A DNA stretch of 64,000 nucleotides from Argentina anserina. Taxonomy: Eukaryota > Streptophyta > Magnoliopsida > Rosales > Rosaceae. The notes beneath the pieces were generated by a model that ran no database searches, was not told where the DNA came from, and saw only the letters and a program-made list of their open reading frames with translations. The stretch lies in NCBI RefSeq assembly GCF_933775445.1, contig NC_065877.1:15128001-15192000 (forward strand). Reading direction: 5' to 3'. Both the position numbers and the translations under genes were made by a program. Positions within the stretch are counted from its first letter, which is position 1. The number at the start of each line of letters is the position of its first letter. Below are positions 35,827 to 48,689 of the stretch, one piece after another.

Positions 35827-36916
35827 TGCAGACTATTTCTTTGAAAGCAAAAACATATCTTGCTCTAACAATTCAAACCGACTAAAGCAAAAGCAATAAG
35901 AGAAATCACCGATGAAGTTACAGAGTGTCCAACACTATTTATATATATATATTATAGTCCAAAAGCCGAAGGAAACTAGCTAGGATTCCTAGGAGAGAAG
36001 TGAAATCTAAACTGCAGGTTTGACATGAAAATTACCCTGAAAATTACCCGCCCTTATCTATCTATAGCTAATGTAGGCATACTTCGACAACTAAATTGTT
36101 CTAATTTGTAGTGCTCATGTTGAATATGTGTATTTGTACCGATATATAATGAAATAGTTATGGTTTTGAAGTTTCATTCAAATTCCAAGTACGTTAAGTC
36201 ATTATAATATTTCACCCTCGATCTCTACCGTACAATATCATTATAAGAGTCATCTTTGTCATTGTCTATCACACACCTCACATACAAACATCTCGATCAT
36301 TTCATTGATTTGAGTAACGGAAAATTTTAAAGAAATATTGACCATTGAGAATTAAGGTTACTTAATTTTTGAAACTATCACAATAGTAAATAAAGTTGAA
36401 AACTAAACCTAATATATCTACATCTATTAACTTTTCCGTTAGTTTCTATGTTTTCCATCATATTTGTAGGGGCATACTCGTCTCTTCCTCTATTCAATAA
36501 GGATTGCCAAATAAAAGTAGAGTCCCAGACCCAGTCTCTCTATTTTGGTTGATTAGGAGAGATTTAGGAGACACCAATTCGAAATTGTATGTGACATTCT
36601 CAGCGAGAGTATATATTGGCTGCAATCCCCCTGTCCATCAGTTTTCAGTTGAAGAAGAAGAAAGGATGGAAGAATAACAATTAACAAGAGGGAATGAACT
36701 ACAGACATGTACTACCACCACTAGAATTCATATACTACTTCATCATAATTTTAGAATTATGGTTTGAAATATCGTAGTGATCCCTGAAGCTTTTAAATTT
36801 ACAAAATGCAATTGCAAAGGTTAGAGATGAAACAATTAGAGTGCATAGACTCATCATCCATATGGCTGATTACACCTCCATAGTCGTCATACCTTCCAAT
36901 CAGTAGCTGACCCAAT
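35827..36916. other. Intergenic, AT-rich
   Basis: No gene or repeat recognised. Short TA-rich runs only. Confidence 0.4.
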
Positions 36917-37010
36917 CATCCAATGATCCAATAGACAACATCCTTCATGTAGATTTCAAAGCCACTCGGGATGAGTGTTATCTCTTCCTCTCTTGCTCCA
37001 CATCCCCAAT
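36917..37010 (-). CDS. Possible terminal exon of an unrecognised small gene
   Basis: After a pyrimidine-rich stretch and CAG acceptor (37013-37011), the minus strand opens a frame WGCGAREEEITLIPSGFEIY followed by MKDVVYWIIG and TGA at 36919-36917. The composition looks protein-like and the acceptor context is good. No certain upstream exon was identified: the minus frame at 37151-37390 is a candidate but runs into the Mutator-like element. I do not recognise the product. Confidence 0.22.
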
Positions 37011-37364
37011 CTGTAAAGCAAAAGAACACAATAATATCAAATGAAGAGAGAGATCAGAGATTGCATAGGTGGATCATGAAGCAGAATCAAAGACATAGGG
37101 TGGGGTTCTGTTAGATCTTGAACAAGAAACAGAATATGAGGCAAGGGGGCTTAGTGTCGGCGACCTTGGCGGTGATGCACGAAGATGGAGAAGACGTGAA
37201 TGATCACGCTGTTGGTGTGGGTGAGGCTAAAGTTTCGAAGAGGATCACAGTTGGGTGTCGGAGAATATGGCTGGGGGTTCGATCTCTGCCTGAGAGGTTG
37301 CTTGGTCAGAGCAGCAAAAATAAACAGTGGAGGAGGAGAATACTGAGTTAGGAATGCCAAAATA

Positions 37365-38388
37365 GGCATAAATACCAATTTGCACCTCAAATTTGGTCGA
37401 AATTGTCAATTTATACCCCGAACTTGCATTTGAGTCAATTTACCTCCTAAACTTGGTAAAAATTGCCGATTTACACCACAAACTTGTATTTGAGTCAATT
37501 TACCTCCTAAACTTGGTAAAAATTACCGATTTGCACCCCATTCGTTAAATTTAACTGTTTCTATCCAATTTTGCGTCACATGTCATGCATTTAAGGGGTA
37601 GTATTGTCATTATATATTTATTCATATTGAATAATGAAATAAATTAATAAAATTATTTAAGAGGAACACTTGCTACAATGTTTGTTTTTTCGAAACATGT
37701 TATTGATTTATATATTTATTATTTTATGTGATATGGTATGTTAAAAGATATTAGAAAAATATAAATAAATAAATACATTGAAAATTAAAAATAAATGTGT
37801 GTTCCGAGAGAATTACTATTCTACCATTGTGTGTGTCTTAGTCTTATTAGATTTTCTGTTAGATAGATTCGCATCTCTGTAATAGATTAGGACTCTGAAT
37901 CCTACGAGATTGTGGTTATGTAATGCTTATATATTGGTCTCATTATCAATAAATAAACGGTTACGTTCTGTTCTATTACGTCGTTATTATTCTCGTTTTG
38001 TTCATCCTCCAACAATGTGTACATATAAAAATATATTTATACACAACACACTATATTTGAATGGGTGGGTATATTGAATATATAATTCAAAGTAGGGTTA
38101 AGTAGGTAGAAAAAAAGATGTAAATAAATAATTTGATTAACAAAATAATCCTCATTTTAAAGAATATTTTTATTTTTTTTTTAAGAAAAAAAATATATAT
38201 AATGACAATACTACCCCTTAAATGCATGACATGTGACGCAAAATTGGATAGAAACAGTGAAATTTAACGGATGGGGTGCAAATCAGCAATTTTTACCAAG
38301 TTTAGGAGGTAAATTGACTCAAATGTAATTTCGGGGTGCAAATTGACAATTTCAACCAAGTTTAGGGTGCAAATCGGCATTTATGCCT
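37365..38388. mobile_element. Mutator-like element with long TIRs
   Basis: Arms of about 250 bp pair end to end, beginning GGCATAAATACCAATTTGCACC at the left and AGGCATAAATGCCGATTTGCACC inverted at the right. They contain internal repeats of AAACTTGGTAAAAATTG and GTCAATTTACCTCC. Duplications GCCAAAATA (37356-37364) and GTCAAAATA (38389-38397) match at 8 of 9. A solo LTR is inserted in the AT-rich core. The same family is represented at 59311-60082. Confidence 0.8.
37800..38014 (+). mobile_element. 215-bp solo LTR, probably copia-type
   Basis: TGTTCCGAGAG...CATCCTCCAACA has TG...CA ends and perfect 5-bp duplications ATGTG (37795-37799 and 38015-38019). A TATA-like sequence (TTATATATTGG) and AATAAATAAA lie in order on the plus strand, giving the orientation. 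It inserted into the Mutator-like element, so it is the younger of the two. Confidence 0.75.
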
Positions 38389-38397
38389 GTCAAAATA

Positions 38398-40288
38398 TGT
38401 GTTTACCCTTCACTTAGATGATAATGACATACTCCGTAAACAAGGAGTTAACGGCATGTATGTAAACCAAGTCGATTTCTATAGTTTATTTAGCATTGTG
38501 ATAGTATCGAAAGTTAGGTAACTTTAATTTTCAGTGGGTAATATTTCATGTGATATTCTTAATTTGAGTAATTGAATCCTCATTGTGTTCATTTACTGGA
38601 TCGTATGTACATACTGTAGAATCACAACCATATTTCGTTGTTGAGGTTCCAAATTGAATTCATCTGTTTCACTACTACATTCGAGAATAAGAAAAGGGTA
38701 TGAACGTAAAGTTATTTATGGTCAGAAATCTCACTTCAAGGCACCCATCCCAACTAGACGACCTAGATCGAGTTTCACAGAATGTGTGTCTTGTTGATCT
38801 TATATTCATTTCAAAACCTACATGAATCCAAAACATCATGTTTAGTTAATTTAGAGAGAAGTCCAACATTTCCATTGATGCGCGAGCACAGCTGGTCGGT
38901 TGAGTTGAGCCAACTGCATGCGATATTGATACTGTCGCAAACTGCATAATTGTACGTACCCCATATCTACATGATGCCCTCTATACCCTAAACCAGCCTC
39001 TTCCACAGTATTATATATCTGCAGGTCACCATCTACTGAACTACTGTATTAAATTTAATTAACACCAGTCAAATTAAAAAAACACTTAAACTGTGTAGTT
39101 TACACCATTAGATTTGCCTGGGATCCACACGCAGCTGTATTTTGTTTTACTCGCCCAAAAGATAGACCATGACTGGAATGAAACCCTAGGTCGTCGATCG
39201 TCTCAGATTTGAGGAGGTAAATATTTGGGGAAGAAAGGTTTCTGGTAATAGTATCGATCGATCGACCAAGCAGAGGGACACAGAGAATCTGCTATAACTT
39301 GTCGATCTGTAGTACCATAACCATAAGATACCCATGTATGTGGGTTTCGCAACTTCCCTCGCTCCTTACCATCCATGTATTTATACAGTGCGTGTATAGA
39401 GATATGGGTATACATGCATTTTAATGATTAATCGTTTTCTGCAAAACTTTTCAAACGGCATATATACATGCAGACATAGGTACGGTCAAGTCCCCTTCAT
39501 AAACAGTGAGGAGGGCCTCACTCCTGTAACAATCCAATTGATTATTGATTCGGCACATTCTTGAACAATTTGGCTATTTAGTTTCTGTACAAGAAAACAC
39601 ACCAATGACACCATGGTCCCTTGAAACACCACTGCTCCGACTAATTGATCATCTATAGAGCGACTCAGCCACCGGTAAATTTGGTATGTGACATCATCGA
39701 TCAAAATCTAATTATTTACCGGAGTAAAAGCACAAAATATACCACGTACATTCACTAGTAAAGTTGGCCAAAACAAACTTGAAACTGAGGGGCAATAAGA
39801 ACATCTATTCTATATGAGCCAAATCAGCCAATAAAATTGAAAAAGATTTATCTCGTCGAAATCCTCGGTGAATTTTGTTCTGTTCCATGATCAAACAAGG
39901 TTAGTTTCGATTTACAAAGATATAATATACCCGACTGCATGCACATTATTTCCTGAAAGTTATAAAACAGAAACCCGATGATATAAAATTATAAATTTTA
40001 ATTAATTATGCTAATACTACGTACGTACTCTAGCTACTCGGTAGCTCGTGCTAACTGAGGAATAGATCGAGTGGCTTAGCTTTCTCAGATCGATAATGGC
40101 CAAAACGACCCTACAAAACTGTATATGAGATACTGTTTTTCCACAGTAGTATTCCAAATGCTGTATATGATCGATCAGAATGAAATTGAAGGTGAAATGA
40201 TGATTGCCAAGCAGAAAAGCCTAAAATAATCGCACACAAGTACATCAAGACATAAATATTTTCCGAGTTTCTGACTTAACTTCTTGCG
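38398..40288. other. Intergenic
   Basis: No gene recognised. GATCGATCGATC palindromes near 39255. Open frames at 39203-39704 have no conserved features. Confidence 0.4.
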
Positions 40289-40972
40289 GATCAAAAAGGC
40301 AAAATTTTAAAAGTGGTCTACAAACTATGGATGACTCTGAATATTGGTGTATGATATATTAAAATTACAAGATTGGTACATCATCTATCCAAATCGGCCT
40401 AGTTTATGTACATAGTGTTAAGATCTCCGTCAACCAACATGAACTTGGTCAAAATTGCAGGGGTATAATGGTCACCTAATCATCTTCCTCCCAACTGGGG
40501 GAGCGGGCTGGGAGGCACATTTGCATGGCGGGAAATGAGCGGTGCTTCAGATATGGGTTCGCGGTGGAGAAGAAGACATGGTTTAGCTCTGTATAGACAC
40601 CAGAACTAATAAATATGATGCAGCACTTGAGGCGTAAAGCACAGATGAATCTATTTGTTGTATCACCATTACAAACAAACCTCAGGAATTCTCTTATAAC
40701 CGGATGCCTCAGCTGCATCAGAAACTTATCCATCTTCTGACTATTCCTCTTCTTCACATATCAGTGTATGTTGTATCAGCTGGAAACTCGAAGTTTGAGA
40801 CAAAGAAGTGGTCTTACTTGAACCCTCGCTGCCCAAATTATGTTTATCTAACTCAGTCATTGTTAGATGATTCATTACTTCTCTGTCTTCCTTAAATTTA
40901 TGATTCATTGTGGGGGATGGGGTGTAGCTATTGCATGGTTTTCATTTCCAGCAAGTATGCGTGTAATTAATT

Positions 40973-41539
40973 TGTTGGAGAGGAGAGATTCAACATCTAA
41001 GAAGTGACAAAGAAAATAAAGTTTATAAGTGGGTGGATAATAACCAATTGTACCGAGGCCTTTTGTGATTAAAACCCAACACCTGTGAGGTGGCTAAGTT
41101 GGGACAATATCGGTACAGTTGGTCCACGGGCCACACTTTTCGCTGTTTAACATGGTATCAGAGCGAGTCCCTCTCCAGTCGCGCCTCCAATTTGCCGTGG
41201 GCCCGAGTTGGGTGCCACTTTATCATGTCATCGGAGAGTTTCCGATTGGATGGTCACTAAGTGTCGTTGGTTACTGGACCTTGGTTTATTTCGTCACAGT
41301 ATGTGGGATGTTAATCTGTCACGTGCAGACTTAAAAATTAGGTTGCACATGAGGGGGCGTGTTGGAGAGGAAAGATCCCACATCTAAGATGTGACAAAGA
41401 AAATAAAGTTTATAAGTGGGTGAATAATAACCAATTGTACCGAGACCTTTTGTGATTAAAACCCAACACCTGTGAGGTTGCTAAGTTGGGACAATATCGG
41501 TACAGTTGGTCCACGGGCCACACTTGTCGCTGTTTAACA
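40973..41539 (+). mobile_element. TRIM (terminal-repeat retrotransposon in miniature), 567 bp
   Basis: Two 180-bp LTRs (40973-41152 and 41360-41539), each TGTTGGAGAGG...CTGTTTAACA, differ at about eight positions. Perfect TAATT duplications flank the element (40968-40972 and 41540-41544). The 207-bp internal part begins with a methionyl-tRNA-type primer binding site and ends in GCACATGAGGGGGCG, a polypurine tract. There is no coding capacity. It carries no 5S rRNA-like promoter, so it is not Cassandra. Confidence 0.93.
41153..41164 (+). promoter_or_regulatory. Primer binding site of the TRIM
   Basis: TGGTATCAGAGC directly after the first LTR, the usual complement to the 3' end of initiator methionine tRNA. 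Confidence 0.88.
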
Positions 41540-42048
41540 TAATTAAATACAGGTTTATTGAATAACGCAAGTATCACCTGATTTACACAAAGAGGAACCT
41601 GCAATTGTTAATGGATGTCAGAACTCTGTTATATTATACGGCAATATATAAACCATAAAGCCACTAATTGCCAAACTTACCCTGCTTAGATCATTTGATA
41701 CACTGTAAACAGTTGGTATTAAACTAATGAATTGAGAGACCGATAGTTTTACTTGCTTGAATTCAATTTAAAGAACAAATCCATACTCTAGAATTGAACC
41801 ATATTGGAACTGGAATGGAGCTGGGATTCATGTGATTAGTTAAATGGAGGAAGATGATGAGGTGACCATAATACCCCTGCAAATTTGATTAAGACCACGG
41901 TGACTGACGGCGATCTTAACGCCATGTACACAAACTAGGCCGATTTGGATAGATGATGTACCAATCTTGTACTTTTAATATATCATACACCAATATTCTT
42001 AGTCATCCATAATCGGTGGACTGTTTTTAAAAAACTTTCGATCAGAAA

Positions 42049-45000
42049 TGATGTTGAACCAACACGTACTATTTACCCACTTCACTCATTATTAGTTTAT
42101 TACAAGGATAGTGAAATAGAAAGAGCTTCATATATATGTTTTTATGTTGTTTAACAAAAAAAAAAGTTTTTATGTGGTAGGCTCTTGTTTTATCTATGAC
42201 TGGAAATTAGGTGATTGCAGTAACGTTTCTTCCCATTTTTAGTGAGAATTCAGCACTAGTCCAAATGCTTTATCAATCTCAGTCTCCGTTATGTGGTATA
42301 TAACTATATATTGGGATTGTGCGGCTGGATAAAAATGACGAGTGCAAGTAAAGTATAATCCTAATTAAGGATGAACTTAAACATATAATTAAGCTGCCCG
42401 AAGTTAGTTTAAATTCATCAATAACTAGTTGGAAATCGAATGAAGGAGTGCATATGCAAGTACACTGTGACAAAGTGTTCATGCTATTATGTGTGTCTGA
42501 CATCCATCATGAAGCTAAGACATGCTCAGACCTGATTCTAATTATTATAACTCGTTTAATTGCAAAAATTTCATGCAAGTACTAAATTAAAAGAAAACGT
42601 AAAATGGAGGAATGATTTAACAGTATCTCATATGAATTCCTCAACACCTCAAATTCTCCTGTCGGTCAATGAAAGACAAATCATGTTTAATCTCAATGGC
42701 TAGTTACGAATAACAACTACAAATCACTCGACTTAGCGTGATATAAGAGTAACTAAATTAACAAATTAATAATTAGTAACAAAACACACTAGAAACACAA
42801 AACCGTGTACTTAATTATAGGACCACCAAATTCAAACCCTCATTGGTACCAGCTTCTATCAAATATATATCATCTTTTTCAGTTCGATCTCTTCGGAGTT
42901 GAGAAAGAGGCAAGCAGCTCTTTGGTTCCAGTCCAACATTTAAGCACAATTTCAGTATATAACACATAAATTGCATGAAGAAAACATGATCGATCGGAGT
43001 GGGGTGGGAAACACTATGTATATATGTGTGGTCCATCTCCATGTGCATCTATATATAATGTGCAACTCGATTCTAATATTAATCGATGTATGTGTACGAT
43101 TAGCTAGCTAGGTTAGAATAACATTATCAGGCGAATTTCAGATCCTGCAGCTTGTAAAAAAAAAAACAAGAAGGAGATTGATGAGTAATGAAGGAGGGAT
43201 GGGAAGGGAACCCTAGAGGTGGTGTGATGTTGACCAGAGATGATCCCATACTGTGCTTTAATATTTCATGATCGAAACCCTATCTAGCTTCTTTATATAG
43301 TTTCATTTTTCCGAGACAGCACGAGTGAGGATGTGTTGGTATTTGCATGGTAATTACTAAGAAACTTTGATTGTAGGTTGTCCACTTTGAGTTTCCATGT
43401 CCATGTCTTGCTTTTGTTTCTGTCATTTCCAAAACATCTCTGTCCTAATATTGCAAATCCCTATAACCATAAAGATGGACTCTTTTTTTTGTCTGAATAA
43501 AAAAGGACTTTGATGAGTACATATTAATTCACTCTAGCTAGTTTAGGACTTCGTTATTTTAATTTCTTAACTTAGCAAATGGAGTTAATGTCACGGCGCG
43601 GGAAAGCTTGTAAGAGACATGATACTACTGGACAAATATATGAACGTACTCTTGGAGAATACAAATTGAGATTTTGAGACATTCTCCATTTTACAATAAA
43701 TCTCTGTCTACATCAAAACATAAACTACTCAATTAGAGTTAAGTCGATCCGAGTTGTTCTTATCTATGAATGATAGGCAAGAGATCATAAGTTTATGACT
43801 TAAATTGTGACTCGACAAGAATTTGATCATACTCCATGTTTTCTTGTTCGTTTCACACTTTCACCGTTTATGTTTATTTTAGATCATAATTGAATTCATA
43901 ACCGAATGAACCTTTCCTACATTGGTCAATTTCATCAAAATGAGCACGTATGAATTCAACATAGACAAGTAATTGGGACGCATGAGCCTCCATCTGGAGC
44001 CCATTCCATGCATATGAGTGTTACACCCTTGCTAAGGGCCTAATAACATAGGCTAAAACGCGCGCGCATGGTATGGTACCACCTTGCACCATGTCAATGT
44101 GTGAGAAACGTGAGGCAAGGAAAGTCAAGTGGGAAGTCAGTATAAGCAAGAACCAAATACCTTAGATGTCATGCAATAGGATGATTAAACCTGAAAATTT
44201 TACGATATTTTGTGTGGTATGCACCGGAAGTTTTTATTTTCGGTGAATAGAAGAATGTGCAACAACATAATTTAAGAGGGAAAGTTCTAGCGAGAGGCCA
44301 GCACAACCGTAGGACTAAAGTAACGATGAAAACTTAAGATATGAACAAAATTAAAACAAGTTAATTACTTTTATTAATTAGTATGGTGAAATTGTCACAC
44401 CCTAAATTTAATTACACATCATGACTTACTTTTCACTGCATAAACATTATGTGAAGAAATTCGTAAAGAAGAGACTTGGGTTATGGTTTCGGTCTAGCGT
44501 GGAAGAAGCTATCGTATATGACACAAGGCTTTTCTTTGAGGTTTTTAATATATTAATTTGTATTTAGTTTGAGCATAAGTGATTACTGTGAACTTGTTTA
44601 AATTGTCAAATTTACAATCCTAGCTAATGTTAGCCTACTTGCTACAATTACATCCACTTGAAAGTTTCAAGATTAAGCAATTTGCTTCCTAAATTTTCAA
44701 ATTAGCTAGCTGATGTTTCAAAATAGAAGATGCCTAAAATACCTAAAAATATGTCACATAGAGTTAACGTCGTTATTGATGTTGGGTATGAAAAGTGGTT
44801 CATACTAGTGAATAGTGAGGTATAAAATTGAGGTATTGTTTGGGTAATTCTCCCAATTTAAAATCTAAAAGAAAAAAAAAAGACCAACTTTAAAAAAAGC
44901 TTGTGAAAACAGAAAACTATAAAGCGAGGCCCACAAAATTCCAGCGCAGTTTGGAGCTCTCTCCAAACCAAACCCCCCCCCCCCCCCCCCCCCCCTCCAA

Positions 45001-45175
45001 AACCCTGATTCAAGTACCAATCTCCCATCCATACAATCCCAAATTCAACTCTTTGATTTTATGAACAGGGTATTCAATCTCAACCCCACTTGGTTTTTCT
45101 CGGATTCATGTTTCAGTTATGTCGTTGTCTGTTTGATTAGTTGAGTTTTGATCGCTATCAGAAAGAGAAGCTACG
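42049..45175. other. Intergenic region and LST8 promoter/leader
   Basis: No gene recognised between 42.0 and 45.1 kb. The last 200 bases before the LST8 ATG hold its leader, including an uninterrupted run of 23 C residues at 44973-44995. A GCTAGCTAGC-type palindrome is near 43101. Confidence 0.45.
44973..44995. repeat. Poly-C tract upstream of LST8
   Basis: Twenty-three consecutive C residues about 180 bp before the LST8 start codon. The opposite strand is a G-run able in principle to form a G-quadruplex. Length may be affected by assembly error. Confidence 0.85.
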
Positions 45176-48100
45176 ATGAGCCAACAACCGTCGGTGATAC
45201 TTGCGACGGCGAGCTATGATCACACCATTCGCTTCTGGGAGGCCAAAAGTGGCCGCTGCTACCGAACCATCCAATACCCTGATTCAGTTAGTCCCTCACT
45301 TTATATACTAATTTGTTTCTACTTATGTTGTATATGTGAACCTGTTAAATACAATGTTTTATCATAGAATGTTGTGATCAAGAGAGTTGTAAGTCAAATA
45401 TAACAGTTTGGAATTGTTGGTTTTCGAGTTTCGTGTACTTTTGATGATTGTTTGTTCATGTTTTTGTCTGGAGAGTTTAGAGCATTTCTGATGGATGTAT
45501 TTGATGTTGAGTGAATTAATGATGGATCTGATTGGGATGTTTGTAATGTGTAGCAAGTAAATAGGCTCGAGATAACCCCGGATAAGCGGTTCCTAGCTGC
45601 AGCGGGCAATCCTCATATTCGATTGTTTGATGTTAATTCAAACAGCCCTCAGCCGGTTTGTCTCTATCATTCAGTTTTGTTGTCCATCCTTCACTTTATG
45701 AGTGTTTAATTTTCGTATAATTGTATTCCAGGTGATGAGCTATGATTCACATACAAATAACGTGATGGCAGTGGGGTTTCAATGTGATGGGAACTGGATG
45801 TATTCAGGTTCTGAGGACGGAACAGTAAAAATTTGGGATTTGAGGTAATATTTGGAAGTTCTGTTACCTAAGTTTCTACTATCAAGTTGTTTTCCCCGTA
45901 GTTGGCATCTAATGTGTTGTTGTAATCACAGAGCTCCAGGTTGCCAAAGGGAATATGAAAGCCGTGCAGCTGTTAACACTGTTGTGCTGCACCCAAATCA
46001 GGTTAAGCATTGTATCTGCCTTGTCATGTGTTAGACATAAATATATAATTGTGTCGTGGTCTTTACATTTATGCTGATGTCAAGATAAATAAGTAGGAAT
46101 TGAAGTAGCGTGGCTATTGTTTGTGCATAAAAGTTTTTATTTTTTTATTTCTGTCACATAGATTATTGTGTTTCTTTCTTTCAAAAAGATCTCCAAGACA
46201 TTGTGGGATTAGTCGGATTTTATTTAGCTTACTTGGATTGTACCAAATGGAAGTTTGTAAACATTGGCCAGTTAAACAAAAATATTTATTTAAGTGAATA
46301 TTTATTTGCATCAATTATTTCTATAGGATTGAAGTGAATATTTATTTACTTTTTTCAAAATATGCTGCTAGCGTATACTTTAGATTAAGAATTATGAGAC
46401 TGTCTATATTCACCAACTGCACTTTGACCTATCTTGAGGTAGGTTTAAGAATTAACTAATGTCTCAAGTTGTTGCTTCTGGGACAGCGGCGATCTCTGTT
46501 ACCATTGTGCTCTTTAAATTTTTTTTTTTTGGGGGTTTGGGGGGGTGAGTGTTGTCATTATGCTTCCTCAGACCCATTTTAACATGTTGCTCTAAATGTA
46601 TAACTGAATATATTTGAAACATTCATTTTCAGTGACCAAGTAACTTTAATGGACACTTTATTTCATAGCTTGCTTATCGTGTAATTTTGATTGTTTGTCC
46701 ATATTTTGAAGATAATATATTTATATGAGTGGTTTTGCAGACTGAACTAATATCTGGGGACCAAAATGGCAATATCCGTGTTTGGGATCTGACAGCGAAT
46801 TCTTGCAGTTGTGAATTGGTATGATTCACCATATAGAACTATTGTATTTCCTGTATAAGTGAATATATACATCCTATGATGATTTATTGAAAATGTTGAT
46901 ATTTTGTTTTTATCTTCATCACAATTTTGAATGCTATACTTTTCTAAAAGATTTTGTTCGGCAGATGCCTGCATTCATGTGATCACCTATAGTTTTGGTA
47001 GGTTTAGGGAAAAGAGAAAATTGTACTATCTTGTACATGTGTTGCATTATTTTACATACTGGTTTGTGTGTGTGTGTGTGTGTGTGTGTTTAACCATAAA
47101 AGAAATTGATATATAAGAACAAAGTGGTGCCCAGTATTCTGTAGATATGGATGGTAAGTAGGAAAGTGATTGCTTATAGTACAGTAGTTACTTTGGATAA
47201 AAATGGGAAGCTGCGGTGCTAAGCATATCACTACCCTTCTATACTTTCATTGAAACCTGATGACAAGTTTTCTGATTAGAAAACCTGATGATATTTGTAT
47301 GCAAGTGAGGTTGGTCTTTGGTGATAAAAGTTTGACATGTGAAGGTCCCGCCAAAACAAGTTATTTACTTATTTTATAGGGTATAGGTTGAAGGAATATC
47401 TTAAGTTGTATAGACTCAATTATCAAATGACATGAACAAATCCCAGAATCCCGTCTTTTTACTTGTGAGAACGAATCCCAGAATCCAGTCATTTTACTTG
47501 TGAAAGCAGTGCACAACTGCACACTCTTTCACCCCTATATGAGTAGGTTCAACATGAAAGTATCTTTCACATGATCCTAGGTTCCAGAAGTGGATACTGC
47601 TGTAAGGTCATTAACAGTTATGTGGGATGGGAGCTTGGTTGTTGCAGCAAATAATCATGGGACATGCTATGTTTGGCGCCTATTGCGAGGGACACAGGTA
47701 ATATCTACAGCTCGTTCACTTTATTAATCAATATTGCCTTGATTATTTTGATGCCGAGCACATTTTCTTCCAGACTATGACAAATTTTGAGCCACTTCAT
47801 AAGCTTCAAGCACACAAGGGATACATCCTCAAATGTCTACTTTCACCTGAGTTCTGTGAACCCCACAGGTTTGATTTCTAAAGTAACAGCCAATACATGT
47901 CATTGGGATAATTTTTTTGATGATTTATACTTTCAGATATCTAGCCACTGCTTCTTCTGACAACACTGTCAAGATATGGAACGTTGATGGCTTCACATTA
48001 GAAAAAACTCTAGAAGGTATCTGTCTTACAAAACTCTCCCAAAGTTCTAACATTTACTTTACTCTACAAACCTGATGATTGCTTAATTTTTTTAAGCTAT

Positions 48101-48405
48101 ATAATAAATTATTTCCTTACTTCCTAGGGCATCAACGGTGGGTTTGGGACTGTGTTTTCTCCGTCGATGGTGCCTACCTTATTACAGGTAACTTTTTTTT
48201 TCCTGATGTGTGCGATAAGTGTGCATCTCAATTCTGTTATGATAATGATAATGATAATACAATACTTGTCATTGCAGCTTCCTCTGATACAACAGCAAGG
48301 CTTTGGAACTTGTCCACTGGAGAAGATATAAGGGTGTATCAGGGGCATCACAAAGCAACCATTTGTTGTGCGCTACATGATGGAGCTGAACCTGGTCCAT
48401 CATGA
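45176..48405 (+). CDS. LST8: LST8, WD40 subunit of the TOR kinase complex
   Basis: Seven-bladed WD40 protein that binds and stabilises the TOR kinase domain in TOR complex 1 with RAPTOR. Ten exons: 45176-45286, 45554-45655, 45732-45844, 45932-46001, 46741-46818, 47581-47697, 47774-47868, 47937-48016, 48128-48187 and 48278-48405. All introns are GT-AG and phases agree, giving 317 residues (Arabidopsis LST8-1 is about 305). WD-type strands are visible in order: [56 protein letters not shown] and [11 protein letters not shown]. No frame breaks. The start [20 protein letters not shown] matches the family. A GATAATGATAAT repeat sits in the last intron. Confidence 0.96.
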
Positions 48406-48689
48406 ACCTGGATGCCACCTAATGCATTTATGAATCGTGTATTAGAAAAAAAAAACTATTGTTTCGAATGAAAAAAATTTCATATCTCATTGTTCAAAAA
48501 TAAAGAATCTTCCTTCAGAATTATCACTTTATTGTGTATTGACTGATTTGGTAGGCAGAAATCAAATAATGTGCGAATTTCTTCAATCTATTCTCCTAAT
48601 GTTGAATTTATTTTCTAATTCTAATTCGAACCTGCAGTCCTTGGTACCATTAATTTTAAACAACCGAGATTATTCTCATGAGTACTAAG

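Larger units (their letters stand above)
40298..42039. mobile_element. Mutator-like element with about 200-bp TIRs
   Basis: Left GGCAAAATTTTAAAAGTGG and inverted right GAAAGTTTTTTAAAAACAG begin arms that pair well from TATGGATGACT through ACATCATCTATCC and on to ATCATCTTCCTCC near 40490. Duplications GATCAAAAA (40289-40297) and GATCAGAAA (42040-42048) match at 8 of 9. A TRIM is nested inside. The unique interior at 40490-40760 has an open minus frame of unknown origin, possibly captured host sequence. Confidence 0.82.

Noticed and set aside
37118..37351. Plus-strand frame of 77 codons
   Set aside because: No recognised domain, ends at the border of a Mutator-like element, and competes with open minus-strand sequence.
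40973..41539. Cassandra-type TRIM
   Set aside because: The LTRs lack the 5S rRNA-like promoter that defines Cassandra.
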